The notes: generated from the sequence alone by a model not told the origin. A DNA stretch of 64,000 nucleotides from Hygrophila difformis (GCA_030278955.1 JAOANR010000014.1:38081453-38145452); one strand, 5' to 3'; counted from the stretch's first letter, positions 33,038 to 46,078 are shown. Numbers and translations are program-made.

Positions 33038-33674
33038 ATGGTGAAGACACGAGGAAGCCAAGGCTCCAAATCACAAGACCCGACTCCTGCCTCAACTGCT
33101 GGAAGCAAAAAAGTGCTCTCTCTTGAGGAATCAAGCGCCAAGGGGCGAGCAAAGGCTGTCCAGAAGGCAATCATGGAGCAAACTATCTCGGAAACTCCAT
33201 CCTTAGTTGCTGTTCCATTTCCTTCTTCTTCTCCATCCACTTCCGGAGAAAGGGGAGCCACTGGTGGCGTTCAAGACCCGCTTGACATTCGAGCCGAAGT
33301 AGCCGGAGCCAAAGCCTTGAAACAAAAAGAAGCAGAGGTACAGAAAGCAAAAGGAAAAGGGGTTTCCACTTCAAAGACCCGTGAGAAGGCAGTTGCAAGG
33401 AAGAACGCCTCGATCAGTGAATGAGTTGAGGCTGACCTAGCCATGGCACTTGGACCCATTGATGCAATCTTGGCTGACCTCCCCAACTTGGGCGCTGACG
33501 ATGCGACAGAGACAGGAGTGTCCACCAAATCCTCTGAACCTGCACCAAAAGTTGCACCAAAGGTGTCCACTGAAAAGCCAAAGAAGAAAACACCTGCAAA
33601 GAAGGTAGTAACTGTGCCAAGTGTTCCGACCAACCCAGCACCAGTCACCACCGTTGAAGCAACCCCTGAAGAAC
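33038..33674 (+). pseudogene. Sirevirus third ORF, N-terminal part
   Basis: The ORF begins MVKTRGSQGSKSQDP. It is low-complexity and basic/Ala-rich (KAKGKGVSTSKTREKAVARK). A TGA at 33422-33424 interrupts it; a C-to-T change of a CGA codon would explain it. The same frame goes on to ATPEEL at the solo LTR insertion. It continues at 36165 in register once the 2,490-bp LTR and one TSD are discounted. This position is where Sireviruses carry an envelope-like gene, but I see no signal peptide or membrane segment here. Confidence 0.8.
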
Positions 33675-36164
33675 TGTAACACCCCGGATTTGATGACCCT
33701 GGCCGGGATGCCACCGCCACATCTCTCTAGCAAGACACGGATTCTCCGAGCTTGCCAAAGAGATGCAAGGCTATAGGTATTGCAAAAAAGGTTTAAAAAC
33801 AAGTCCGGATTCTATTTAAAAATAATAATAAGTATCATCCACACATATAGTAGTAGTAATAATATATCGCAGCGGAAAAATGTAAAGTGGGCCGACATGG
33901 CCAAAACTCGGGATTTACATGCCCGTTATGCAAGTATCATGAAAGCAATAAAAATAATGTTAAAGTTTTTTCCATCCCCAATGCATATGCTCATACATTA
34001 TCTTCATACTCTAAAAGAAAATAGAAAACAACAATTTTATCAGTATATAAAATACTGAGTAAGTCGATCCTAACATAGCAATAAAGGGATTTAATTAGAT
34101 AATTAAAATTTCACTCCTAACATGCATTCACAAAATTTAAAGGAAATAATATTTTAATTGTGTACTTGAACATGCATTTAATCACAATATCAATCTAGTC
34201 ATGATATGAAATTTAAAGACATAATTTAAATGCATAATTTAAAGACATGCATAAATAAACAAATACTTAAAAATATTAAATCTTTTATTCCCCCGTTACG
34301 TAACCATTTCTCAGTGTTTTGTATAGCCGGTGATCCGGCGGCCGCAGCCGTTTCGTAAGTATCTCGTATAGCCGGTGATCCGGCGGCCACAGCCGTATCT
34401 GCCATACCCAGTAACACTCCGGAGCCTCGGGAAATCCATACAGACAAACCCGAGAGAGTAGGCCATGTATCTCCCGCCGATTGGCGTAATATCTCATCTA
34501 ATTCTCTCGTCCATTATAGGCCCGAAGAGAAAGGCTAGAGGGGCACCCTGCAGAGCACTCACCCTTCACCAAAGTATCTCATGTATCGTTTAGATTTAAT
34601 GTATCGGGGTTTTTCAAAAGTATAGATGCATCGTATTTCAAGTCTTTGATCGTTCGTTTCGAAATTTCAAAATCCTTCGATTTAAAAGTAACTTGGCGTC
34701 ACAGTTTACGCCTTTTTAATTTAAAAATTCGTCTTAAGTCCGAAAAATCTGAAAATTTCACAGTTTATGCAAAACACCCTAACAAACAACTTTTGTGTTC
34801 TAACAATTTCGAAATAATTTGAGGAAACATGTTGAAAATCAAGTTTAATGCGAAAACAGTTTACTGTCCCGAAGCAGGTTTGACACAGTTCGGAAAATCG
34901 GGTTTTTGACATATCAAATGGACTCCAAAAATTCTGAAATTTTAAACACATATACTAGACATGATTATCTACAACTTTCATTTAGATTGCAAAGGTCAAA
35001 TCGGACTAGAAAATATAGAAACAGACTCACTAAGTTCGGACATGTTCATAGGCAGATTCCAAACACGTTTTGTCAAAACAGTTTCTTTTCGGTGCGATTT
35101 GAAATAGCAAACGTTAACGAAAATATCTGAAATTTTTACACAACCCAGATTTATGTGTTAGGATTAAAAGTCTAGTTTTGAGTTTCTCGGATTGAATCCT
35201 CGAAATATGAGTTTTAGACAGATTTCAAAAACTGTGCGAGTTGGGGTTTTTAATTTTGGTTTTTACGTTTCGTTGCATTACGACTATACCGGACGCCCCT
35301 AAACCACCCGTATTGATATGGAAGGCTCAACTTACAGTGATTGTGTTCTTGAGTCGTCCTAGGGTCGCTCGGCTCGTCCACAATCCTACGAACGGATCTA
35401 CGAAACGCAAAGTTCCCGACTTTGGCCACGAACGTGTTTGCAATCAACGATTCAAGAGTTAGTTTGGGGATTCGAAAGGAAAAACGAGATTGAGAACCTA
35501 AGATACTACTTACCAATGATCTAAGGACTGTGATCCTTGATCTACACGTTCCTACGGCCGTCGGGGGTTGTCGGAAAGTCGCCGGAAGTCCGTCGGAAGT
35601 TCGTCGGGAGAGTGTTTTGGCTTGGGAGAGTTTGAGAGTGAATGGGGAGGGTTTTGGAGGCTGCAAAATGGGGTGAGAATAACCCTAGGTCGCCCTTATT
35701 CACCTTCCCCCGTCCAAAAGCCACTTTCCAAAGTCGGGGGGTCGAATTATGGCAAGAAATCGCCGAAAACGCGTAAGTTGCCCAATTCTGGGGAGCCACG
35801 CGGGGTTGGCGCGCCTTTTGGCCAAACCCCGCCCGGCCAGCGCGCGGTCCCCGCCTGGACTGCGGTCCGGGCGGGTCCGTGCGATCCGATCCGTCGGGTC
35901 TTTTTCTCCCCTCTTTCGGACTTCTATCCTTCCACGTTTTCGCGCTCGATTTTCCGGGTCATTTTCGGATTATGCTTCTCATCATAAATTTATTCCGACT
36001 CAATTCGATTTCACGTCTGAAATCTTAGGTTTAGGTTCGTCGGGTTCTAAATCGTCGTCTTTTGATTTCCGTGCATCTCCGAGTTTATGGGTTCTCGGAA
36101 ACAAAACTTTCTTTCCTATTGGATTAATTCCTATTTTTATATTCTAAAATTTACGGGTATTACA
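33675..36164 (-). repeat. Solo LTR of family F (F3)
   Basis: The LTR is 2,490 bp, minus orientation (TGTAATACCCGTAAATTTTA at 36164 to GGGGTGTTACA at 33675). The perfect TSD AGAAC lies at 33670-33674 and 36165-36169, with no internal region, so it arose by LTR-LTR recombination. It is similar to the F1 LTR (40695-43172). It shows a predicted intron (donor 35335, acceptor 34011), the TCAGTAT/ATACTGA hairpin at 34037-34055, and two GCCGG-TGAT-CCGGC hairpins (34326-34339, 34371-34384). Confidence 0.95.
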
Positions 36165-37914
36165 AGAACCCCTGCAGATCACTACCACAGTAACCCAAAC
36201 TGGTCCACCAAAGGCGTCCGAACCTGTCACTGAACCACTTGACGAGGAAGAACTGGACTCAGACTATGTTCAAGAGGATGCTGATGAAAGTTCTGGAGAT
36301 GAATCAATGATTGACATCAGCGATGACGAAAGAGATTGTGCTATGAACGAAATCACCAAAAAAATTGCTTGGACTGCCAGTCAGAAACGGAAACATGCAC
36401 TGAGGAAGGAAGTTCAGCAAGTCACGGCTACCAAAGAACCAGTTCGTACTGAAGTTGTTCACACTGAGGATGAGCAGGAGGAAGAAGAAGGAGATGAGAG
36501 TTCATCTGACTCTGAAGACGACCAGAATAATGAGTCCGGAGGAGACTCTGAGCACCCTCAAATCGATGCCCAGGAACCACTTGAAGGGGTGAATCCCACT
36601 GACAACCAGTCCGAGGAGTTGGGATCTCAAGACACTCAAAGTGGTGAGGAAGAGTCCGATGAAGAGAGTTCCGAAGAAGAAGAGTCTGAAGAAAGAGTCG
36701 AGGTCAATGTAGAACCAGTCACTGTGCACGAAGCGGTAACCCCGCCAGAAACACGAGAGCCTACTCCACCAAGGCGTTCACCCAAGGAGTCTGAACCCGA
36801 AAAGCGGACTCGTTCTAAACATGAAGCCTCTGCTAAAGCCTCTGGATCCAAGAAAAGGAAGATTGCTGAATCCTCATCCGAGGACTATGAGCCTGAGATC
36901 ATAGATGCTGGGAACACCATTTCCATTGACTTCTATTATGAAGTGTCCAAGCACTACTTCTCAACTGTTTTGGAGAAGATGAAAGTTCATCCTGAGATTC
37001 GCTTTGCTGCAGAACGATATGAGGAGATGGGGTGGCACAAGTACCTGGAGGAGAGGTCCCTTTTGTTTTGGGGAACGGAGATCAAGCAGTACAAGGGACA
37101 GCTAGATAGGCATTTTTATGCAAACCTGAGCTCAGAAGTCCTCAACACCAAGAGCCCCTGGCTCGAACTCGGCTATGCCCATGGAGAGCTGTTTGAACTC
37201 AAAGCCAGGGCCCTGAATCGCTTTCTCCAGGTACCCCGAACTTCACTGAAATTTGTTTACTCTCGAGGTGCAAAATTCCCTATGAACACTATTGCTGAAA
37301 CTCTCACTGGAGTTGAAGGGAAAAGATTTCAGGGAAAGGGATTGAGTGCAGGTGTTCTGACACAGAAATTTTCCATGCTTTACAAATTATGTGCTCATAA
37401 TATCATGCCTACTGCTAATCACTCTGTCGTGTCAAAAAGCATGTGTAAACTCTTGTTTCCTATAGACCAAAAGTATGAGATCAATTATGGAGCACTTGTG
37501 CTTGAACAAATGTTGGAATTTGCTGGAAAAGTCAAGAGGAAGTATAACACCACACTTCCCTTCCCTGGTCTCATCTCGGAGTACCTGAAGCGTCTCCACA
37601 TTGATGGTAATCGTCCTGAGGATATTGCCGACTTCAAGCTCTCTGCCAACTTTGCCAAGAAGAAGCCAGACTTGGCTGGACCAGGAGGAAGGATCCCTGC
37701 AAATGATGCCTTTTCCATGCTCCGTGATGACCTCATCGACCACATCAATCACCTCAAAACATTGGAAGCTCAAGTGCACCTCCAAGTTCAACATGCTGAA
37801 AAGATGTTCAGACAGCTTCCTGATGTCTGGTCGGATGATGATAAGCCCATGGATACCAATCCAGATGAGGAGTCCAGTGAGTCTGATGAGGATTCCTCTG
37901 AAGAATCAGAATGA
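36165..37914 (+). pseudogene. Sirevirus third ORF, C-terminal part with plant transposon domain
   Basis: It is open from the TSD to TGA at 37912. The first part is very acidic (DESSGDESMIDISDDERD, EEESDEESSEEEESEE). A basic KRTRSK/KKRK patch, possibly a nuclear signal, follows. Then comes a roughly 270-residue globular region (FYYEVSKHYFSTVLEKMKVH to LISEYLKRLHID) and an acidic C-terminus. The globular part (FLQVPR, LCAHNIMPTANHSVVSKSM, INYGALVLEQML) resembles the putative plant transposon protein domain (Pfam PF20167), to which the antisense ORF at 53148-54473 also seems related. The domain's function is unknown to me. It has no visible transmembrane segment, so an envelope role is doubtful. 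Confidence 0.75.
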
Positions 37915-38348
37915 TATGCCCTTTTTGGGCAAATTGTGTGCCAGAGGGGGAGTGAAGTTGATATAACCGATGATGATCGGTTCCTCTGGACACTTGAAGA
38001 AAGGAGTCTGCACCACCTCGGCTGCTGATGGGTAAAATTTTTTTTGCATTACTTTTATGAACTCTTTTGAACTGTTTCTGTTGGACTATCGCACAATGGC
38101 CTGTAATAATTATTTTGTGATCTTACTTGCTTTACTTTATGATTGTTGCCATGTGCTTGTTTTGTTGTGAATGCTCCTAGAATTCTGATAGGCACACTTG
38201 TACGGAGCATTAGTATAGTTTGTCTTGTTTTGGGGAATCATTGTAATCGGTGGTTGGGTCTCAATGGGAAGTTTCTCTTCATTTCTGTGCTTATGTTTAT
38301 TGTTTAGACATCGGTTGGACCAACTCATAAACTGGCCCACATTCTGCC
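37915..38348 (+). other. Sirevirus 3' untranslated region
   Basis: This is T-rich sequence between the third ORF and the polypurine tract. I see no supported ORF. Confidence 0.65.
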
Positions 38349-38362
38349 AAAAAGGGGGAGAT
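38349..38362 (+). other. Polypurine tract of the Sirevirus
   Basis: AAAAAGGGGGAGAT lies directly before the 3' LTR; it is a typical copia plus-strand primer. Confidence 0.93.
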
Positions 38363-39280
38363 TGTTGGGAACTAGTTTTGAGAAAATGTGTTCACAACCA
38401 ATGTCCGAACTACTTTGTTGGACCAACCACATCAGCAGTCGACAAACTACTTAAAGGAAGAGATGTTGGTGAATCTGCTTATGGATTTTCTCCAACGGTC
38501 AGCTGATCTCATGCTCGGATCTTGCACACGAAATATGGAAACAAAGATCTCATAATCTGGGCAACTCCATTCTAAGGATCCGTGCTATTATGGTAAGAAT
38601 ATCTTACCTTAGAATGGAGGGGCGGTGGCACTCTTCAAATAGGATGGGCCAAGGGATGATTAAGCACGACGAATCATTTTACTTACACCCTTGAGCAATC
38701 GAAAGCAATTGTGAAGAGAAAATCTTATTCCTTCTGTGTTCGTGAGTTTATCATTTCGAAGGAAGAAATCCGATCAACACTTCCTCGGGTGGATTGATCG
38801 AAAGTGTTACTGTGAGCTTGATTGAAGTCGACGGATTCAATCAAGGCTTTCGAGGAGTCGTCAAACTCAAGAGCTTAATTGAAAGATTTAAGAAGGAGAG
38901 TCGCCAACAGGTTTCAACCAAGGGCAAACTTGAAGGAGGAGCCTTCAAGGGATTGAAGCAAGGTCGGGGAGATCTTCACCAAGACAGGGGGAGTGTCTTG
39001 GTTTGACAATTCAGTCCGCTTGGTGATTGGAGTTGGGGTGAAACAAATCACTATTGTTTAGATCGAGGATCAAGTCAAAACAATTAGTGAATCTTCTGGA
39101 TTGGTATCCCCCAGATGTAGGCTTGTGCCGAACTGGGTCAACAAACCTTGAGTTCTTTTTTCTTACAGTTTATTTACTTTCTGCTGCTTAATTTCTTAAA
39201 CTGTTTAACGTGTCAACGAAAGGTGTTTGAACTAGTTTTCAGGACTACTTAATTGGTTATCCACGCAAACGGACCTAACA
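38363..39280 (+). repeat. 3' LTR of the Sirevirus
   Basis: The LTR is 918 bp, TGTTGGGAACTAG to ACCTAACA. It carries the 65 bp (about 39014-39082) missing from the 5' LTR. Next to it is the TSD GTCTC. Confidence 0.95.
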
Positions 39281-39349
39281 GTCTCTTTTGAAGATATGAT
39301 TGATGAATTTGCTTCAAAGAATGCCAAGAGGACACGATTTTTCAATTGA
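39281..39349 (+). pseudogene. hAT transposase C-terminal tail
   Basis: After the copia TSD the hAT frame resumes with SFEDMIDEFASKNAKRTRFF and ends at TGA (39347-39349). This is the usual C-terminus of this transposase group, which confirms where the copia landed. Confidence 0.9.
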
Positions 39350-39526
39350 TAAATTTGTATTATTTTCAAGGACAAATTTGTTAGAATACTCATTCTTTTG
39401 TGTTTTCTTATTATATTTAATATTTTAATTTTTTATTTAATATTTAATTATTTTTTAAAATTACTAGGGCCCAATCAAAATATTTGCTCTGGGCCCCAAA
39501 AAGGTGAAGACGGCCCTGCCCGCCAG

Positions 39527-40694
39527 GTCCATAAAACATCCTGCATGAAGATGGAACTCAATTACATAAATGTGTTTGACAGAGAGACGTTATGGAGATA
39601 ATAAGTAGAGTATTAAAGCGATTTTTTGGATCCTCATAATCTGTTAATGAATAGCTACTTATCACGAGAGATCGGCTATTTAATTTAAGCACGTGATTGG
39701 TGTATCCTATTTTGAAAATTAAGAAACATCACATGACACGTGTAAACTGGTTTGCGAAAGCATGTTTGGATGTTAGCATATTGGGTAGCATATAGCGGAT
39801 TAGAAGAGCATATTCTCTCACAATTCTCTCTCGAATCTGCTATCTGCTAGCGGATCCGCTGACTCCCAAATATCTCCAGCATCCGAAAGAGGTGCAATGG
39901 TGCATATCAAATAAATGCTTTTTTGATGCGTAGCAAGAAGATGAGGGCAAAACGACAATGATGAACTCAAAATTTCCATCCAGACATGATCAATAAAGAA
40001 ATGAAAGTGCTAGAAGAAGAAGCTCAACAAAAACCAAGAACACATCGTAATTGATTTGCTTCATAACTCTTACTTCCTCCGTATCCAAAAAATTTTAACA
40101 TTCCTTTTTTTCACGCAATCCAATACACATTTTTAAAGAATAATATCTCAAGTTATATAAAATAAAAAATTATAAAACTTTACGAATTTAACAAGATCTC
40201 ATTTGACTATATTTATCTTATGTAAGTGTGTTAAAAAGTCAAATCAAAAGTTACTCAATGAATAGTGTTTATTATGCAAACGTTAAAATTTTTAAAAAAC
40301 GGAGGGAGTACAAGTTAAGAATATTATGGGGAGAATTGAAGATATAAAATTCTGTGCTATTACGGGAACATTTGGTAATGCGCAAGACGACAAACCAACA
40401 AACTTAGCAAACAGAAAACTACAAGGCTAATTAGGTATGATTACGCTGATGTCTAAAGAATTGAGCATCCAACTAAGTTCAACTGGAAACGAATGTGCAA
40501 AGAATAATTCAAAGGGATGGTGGGTCAAGTTTAAACACCATTTTCCCTCTCGGTTGAGAGACAACATATGCTTGAAAGAGAATTGCATTTAAAGCTCCTT
40601 AAAAGCGAATAAAGGCGTGTTAAAAATGAAGATTCACAAGTAAAAATGTTGATTTCAAGAAAAATTTACTATAAAAAACATATCAGTTTCATAT
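39527..40694. other. Flank of the hAT element, no gene
   Basis: This is A/T-rich sequence up to the F1 LTR. Apart from the MITE at 40073-40308 I see no coding or structural feature. It is presumably the pre-insertion continuation of the 16468-22888 region. Confidence 0.5.
40073..40308. mobile_element. Stowaway-like MITE
   Basis: The element is 236 bp with termini CTTCCTCCGT and ACGGAGGGAG, flanked by TA on each side (40071-40072, 40309-40310). It is A/T-rich inside. This is the Tc1/mariner-derived Stowaway pattern. Confidence 0.92.
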
Positions 40695-43172
40695 TGTAAT
40701 ACCCGTAATTTTTAGAATATAAAATAGAATTTAATCCGATGAGTAAAGAGGTTTCGTTCCGAGAACCCGTAAAATCGGAAATGTACGGAAGTCAAAAGAC
40801 GACGATATATAAGCCGACGAATCCAAAACCCGACGGACTTAAGATTTCAAAACATGAAATCAATTTAAGTTGGAATAAATTTAGGATGGGAATTATAATC
40901 CGAGAAGGACCCGGGAAATCGGAATCCGAGAACATAGAGGGATAGAAGTCCGAAAGAGAAGAGGAAATGCTCGACGGATCGCACGACCCGCCCGGACCGA
41001 GGTCCAGGCGGAGGCCGCGCGCTATCCGCGCGGGGTTTACCCTTCCACCGCGCCAACCCCGCGTGGCCACACAGAATGCGGCAGATCACGCGATTTCAGC
41101 GATTTGTTGCCATAATTCGACCCCCCGACTATGGTAAGTGAATTTGGATGGGAGGAAAGCTTAAGGGACGAGTTAGGGTTGATTTCCAACCCATAATCAT
41201 CAGCCAACACCCTCCTCTTCACTCTCAAACTCTCCCTAAAGCCAAACACTTTCCGACCTTCCGACAAGTTTCCGACGACCAACGACGACCGTAGTGACGT
41301 GTAGATCAAGGATCACAGTCCTTAGGTAAGGGTTTACATTAGGTCTCTTTCTTGTTTTTATCTCCAATCCTCAATCTAACTCTCGAATATTGGACTTGCA
41401 AACACGTTCGTGGCCGAAGGAGAAGGAGAACGTGTGCGAAGATCCGTTCGTAGTGAATTTGGACGAGCCGAGTGACCCTAGGACGACCAAGAATACCATA
41501 ACTGTAAGTTGATACCTTTTATATCAATACGGGTGGCTTAGGGGCGTCCGATTTAGTCACATTGTAATGAAACGTAAAAACCGAACCTAAAAACTCTATC
41601 TTGTGCAATTTTTGAAATCCGATTAAAACCCCTATTTCGAGAGTTCAAACCGGAAAACTCAAAACTAGGATTTTGATCCTAACACATTACTCTATGTTTT
41701 GTTAAAATTTCAGAAATTTTCATCAACGTTTACTCCTCAAATTGTGTCGAACATAAACTGTTTTCCAAAATATTTTTGAAAAGCTGACAGTGCATATGTC
41801 CGAACTTGATGAGCATGTTCCTATAATTTCTAGTCTGATTTAATCTTTGCAATCTAAATGAAAGTTGTAGATATTCATGTCTAGTATGTGCATATAAAAG
41901 TTCATAATTTTTTAAGTCCATTTGATATGTTAAAAAGTCGAATACTTGAACTGTGCCAAGACTGAATCCGGACAGAACACTGCCCGTGTAATGAACTCGA
42001 TTTTTGACATGTTTCCTCACCTTATTTCGAAATCGTTAAAACAAAAAAGTTGTTCGTTAGGGTGTTTTTGATATACTGTAAAAATTTCAGATTTTTCGGA
42101 CTTGAAATGAATTTTTAAATTAAAAAGGCGTAAACTGTGACGTCAAACGATTTGAAATTTATGAGATTTTGGAATTTCGAAACAAATGGTCGAAACCTTG
42201 AAATACGATAAATCTATACTTTTGAAAAAAATCCCGTTACACTAAATCGAAATGATATGAGATACTTTGGTGGAGGGTGAGTGCTCTGCAGGGTGCCCCT
42301 CTAGCCTTTCTCTTCGGGCCTATAATTTACGAGAGAATTCAACTGAAATACTACGCCAAAACAGCATGAGATACATGGTCTACACTCTCGGGATTATCCG
42401 TATGGATTTCCCGAGGCTCCGGAGTGTTACTGTGTATGAAAGATACGGCTGTGGCCGCCGGACGACCGGCTACACAAGAAACTTACGAAACGGCTGCGAC
42501 CGCCGGACTACCGGCTACACTAAAATATTCTTGAGATGGTGACGTAACGGGGAAAATAAAAAGACTTAATTCTTTGTGTATTTATTTATGTCTTTAAATT
42601 TTGCATTTAAAATTATGTCTTATATTTTATAACATGTTAAATTATTATTTATGAATTTAAATGCATGTTCAAGTGTACAATTAAATTATTAATTTATATA
42701 TTGGTAAATGGATTGTCTTATGCATGATTAGGAGAAAATTTAATTATTTAATTAAACCCCTTTATTGCTATGTTAGGATCGACTTACTCAGTATTTTATA
42801 ATACTGATAAAATTGTTGTTTTCTTTTTTTTTTTTCCAAGAGTATGGAGAAAATGCATGAGCATGTGCATTCGGGGGATATTTCTTATAAACATTGATTT
42901 GTCGTTTTTATGATACTTGCATATCGGGCATGTAAAACCCGAGTTTTGGTCATGTCGGCCCATTTTATTATTTTCCGCTGCGACTTATTATTATCACTAT
43001 TATGTGTGGATGAGACTTATTATTATTTTTAAATAAAGTCCGGACTTGGTTTAAAACTCTTTGCAATATCTGTAGCCTTGCATCTCTTTAGCAAGCTCGG
43101 AGAATCCGTGATCTTACTAGGAAGGTGTGGCGGTGACATCCCGGCCTGGGTTATCAAATCCGGGGTGTTACA
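40695..43172 (+). repeat. 5' LTR of element F1
   Basis: The LTR is 2,478 bp, TGTAATACCCGTAATTTTTA to GGGGTGTTACA, followed by a PBS, so it is a 5' LTR in plus orientation. It contains the GGAC-CGAG-GTCC block at about 40993-41005 and a predicted intron 41504-42840. Two GCCGG-N4-CCGGC hairpins lie at 42457-42470 and 42502-42515, and the TCAGTATT/AATACTGA hairpin at 42788-42807. Confidence 0.93.
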
Positions 43173-43559
43173 AGTTGGTATCAGAGCCCGAAATATTTTA
43201 AAGCTACTATTATTATTTTTAAACCATTATTTTAAACCTAGTATTTTTTTAAATTTATTATTTTTAAAACTACTAGTATTATTTTGAGCCAAAAATTTTA
43301 GCCCAAAGATTAATTATTTTTGGCCAATATTTAATTATTATGTTAAGCCAAATTATTTTGGCCCAATACCCATGTTTTTGTTACCTTAGTCTAAATTATT
43401 ATTTTCCCCCAATATAGAGGCCCAACTTTTTAATTACTATTATCCATAAACTAATTTAAAAACACATCAAATTAAATTCTTATTGGGGGATTGCATATGC
43501 ATAATTCATATAGATTTAAATTCCTGCATATCTTAACTTTGCTCGAAACATATTCTAAC
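43173..43559 (+). mobile_element. Element F1 PBS and leader, cut by element F2
   Basis: TGGTATCAGAGCCC (43176-43189) is the iMet PBS. The A/T-rich leader that follows matches the F2 leader (46092-46500) until it is broken at 43559 by F2. The rest of F1 must lie beyond the right edge of the window. Confidence 0.88.
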
Positions 43560-46075
43560 TGTAATACCCGTTAATTTTTGGATATAAAATAAGAATTTAA
43601 TCCGAGGAGACAGAGGTCTTGTTTCCGAGAACCCGTAAAATCCAAAATGCACGAAAGACGAAAGAAAACCCAAGACCGATGGACCTAAGATTTCAAACAT
43701 GAAATCAATTTAAGACGGAATAAAAATTAGGGTAGGAATCATAATCCGAAAAGATCCCGGAAAGTCGAGCCGAAAACACGGAAGGATAGAAACCCGAAAT
43801 AGAGGAGGAAAAGACCCAACGGATTGGATCGCACGGACCCGCCCTGCCGCGCATTGGCCGCACGGTGTTTGGCCTACCAGCGCGCCACCACCGCGTGGCA
43901 CCACAGAATCCCGCCATTCACGCGTTTTCGACGATTTCTTGCCATATTTCGACCCCCCGACTTTGGAAACTCAATCCCGAGCAAAGGAAGGAGTATATGG
44001 TCGGCTCTAGGGGTCTTGGGGCTCATAATTTCGAAATCCCAAACTCTAGCAGCCCCATTGTCTCTCCCAAATCTCCCAAGTTCTTCCAACACCCGAAATC
44101 ACCGACTTCGAACTTTCCGATCACTTTCCGGCGACGAAAACCGACGGAGGAGGCGTGGAACACAAGGTCTCTAGTACTCCAGACTTGGGTAAGTCGTTCA
44201 TAGATTTTCATTTAAGTTTTCGAACCCGAAAACTCGATCTAACATTGGATTTCTTCTTCCGATTCGAAATCGTGGCCAAAGTTGGAGGCTTGGCGTTGAG
44301 GAGATCCGTTCGTAGTGAATTTGGACGAGCCGAGCGACCCGAGGACGACCAAACACCTTATCACAGAAAGTTGATACCTTTCATATCAATACGGGTGGCT
44401 TAGGGGCGTCCGATTTAGTCACATTGTAACGAAACGTAAAAACCGAACCTAAAAACCCTATCTTGCGCAATTTCTGAAATCCGATTAAAACTCATATTTG
44501 GAGAATCGAATCCGAGAAACTCAAAACTAGACTTTTGTTCCTAACACATTAGTCTAGGTTGTGTAAAAATTACAGCCATTTTCATCAACGTTTGCTACCC
44601 CAAAACGATCCGAACATAAACTGCCTTGAAAAACGTTTTCGAAAAACTGACAGTGTTGATGTCCGAACTTGATGAACCCGTTTCTATATTTTCTAATCCG
44701 ATTTGATCTTTGCAATCTAAATGAAAGTTGTAGATAATTGTGTCTAGTATGTGCATATAACATTGCAGAATTTTTGGAGTCCATTTGATATGTCAAAACG
44801 CCGATTTTCTAAACTGTGGCAATCCTGAATCCTGACAGTGAACATGTTGTGCAATAAACTCGATTTTTGTCATGTTTCCTCAACTTATTTTGAAATTCTT
44901 AAAACATGAAAGTTGTTCGTTAGGGTGTTTTTGATATACCGTGAAAATTTCAGAATTTTTGGACTTGAAACGAATTTTTAAATGAAAAAGGCGTAAACTG
45001 TGATGCCAAGTGTTTTTAAATCGAAGAGATTTTGAAATTTCGAAACAAACGGTCGAGACTTGAAATACGATACATCTATACCTTTGAAAAATCCCGTTAC
45101 ACTAAATTGAAACATATGAGATACTTGGCAGAGGGTGAGTGCTCTGCAGGGTGCCCCTCTTGCCTTTCTCTTCGGGCCTATAATGGACGAGAGAAACTAG
45201 ATGAGATATTACGTCAATCGGCGGGAGATACATGGCCTACACCCTCGGGATCATCCGTATGGATTTCTAGAGGCTCCGGAGTGTTTGGTGTATGGCAGAT
45301 ACGGCTGCAGCCGCCGGATGACCGGCTATACCTGATGAGATTGCGATGCAATCGTGAGATACTTGGAAATACTTGAGATACTGGAAATACGAAATGGCTG
45401 CGGCCGCCGGATGACTACACTAAATATTGAGAAACGGGACGTAACAGGAAAAATTAAAAGATTTAATACTTTTATGTATTTATTTATTTATTCTTGTCTT
45501 TAAATTTTGCATTTAAATTTATGTCTTGAATTCTATAACATGTTAAAGTATTCTTTATGAATTAAATGCATGTTCAAATATATATAATTAAATTGTTTAT
45601 TTTTAAATTGGAGAATAGAGTATTCTTGTGTGCATGCCTAGGAGTAAATTTAATTAATTAATTAAACCCCTTTATTGCTATGTTAGGATCGACTTACTCA
45701 GTATTTTATATACTGATAAAATTGTTGTTTTTCTTTTCTTTCAGAGTACGGAGATAATGCATAGCATGTGCATTGGGGATGGAATTAATGAACATTGTTT
45801 TATCGCTTTTTATGATACTTGCATATCGGGCATGTAAACCCCGAGTTTTGGCCATGTCGGCCCACTTTACGTTTTCCGCTGCGACATACTATTACTACTA
45901 CTATATGTGTGGATGATACTTATTATTATTTTTAATTAAATTCCGGACTTATTTTTAAATCTCTTTGCAATACCTATAGCCTTGCATCTCTTTAGCAAGC
46001 TCGGAGAATCCGTGTCTTGCTAGGGAGGTGTGGTGGTGACATCACGGCCTGGGTTATCAAATCCGGGGTGTTACA
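43560..46075 (+). repeat. 5' LTR of element F2
   Basis: The LTR is 2,516 bp. Compared with the 3' LTR it lacks about 40 bp of the GC-rich block (after 43844), including the GGAC/GTCC inverted repeat. It also has GA instead of GT at the predicted intron donor (44366-44367). Hairpins are present at 45313-45326 (GCCGG-ATGA-CCGGC) and 45339-45353 (GATTGC-GAT-GCAATC). The TCAGTAT/ATACTGA hairpin lies at about 45698-45716, before the acceptor at 45743-45744. Confidence 0.93.
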
Positions 46076-46078
46076 AGT

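Larger units (their letters stand above)
26679..39280 (+). mobile_element. Ty1/copia Sirevirus-type retrotransposon with a third ORF
   Basis: The element is 12.6 kb, flanked by the perfect TSD GTCTC (26674-26678, 39281-39285). Order: 5' LTR, iMet PBS, gag, pol (protease, integrase, RT, RNase H), a long ORF after pol, polypurine tract, 3' LTR. The large gag with CCHC knuckle and coiled coil plus a post-pol ORF are the mark of Sireviruses. A solo gypsy LTR (33675-36164) sits in the third ORF. Defects are a stop between gag and pol, a 7-bp duplication before RNase H, and a TGA in the third ORF. Confidence 0.95.
22889..39518 (+). mobile_element. hAT transposon, split by a Sirevirus
   Basis: The left end CAGGCCCGGCATTGGG and the right end GAAGACGGCCCTG form imperfect inverted repeats (CAGG-CCG). 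Flanking 8-mers CCTGCCAG (22881-22888) and CCCGCCAG (39519-39526) match at 7 of 8 positions, the TSD size of the hAT superfamily. Without the copia insertion (26679-39280) and its duplicate GTCTC it would be about 4.0 kb with one transposase gene. It lies just upstream (minus sense) of the aminopeptidase fragment. Confidence 0.9.

Noticed and set aside
33038..37914. Calling the Sirevirus third ORF an envelope protein
   Set aside because: No signal peptide, transmembrane segment or furin-like site is visible; the position fits, but the composition fits an acidic nuclear-type protein.
43560..46075. F1 and F2 LTRs as the two ends of one short element
   Set aside because: Each is followed by a PBS in the same orientation, so both are 5' LTRs; the F2 LTR matches 58894-59876 much better.
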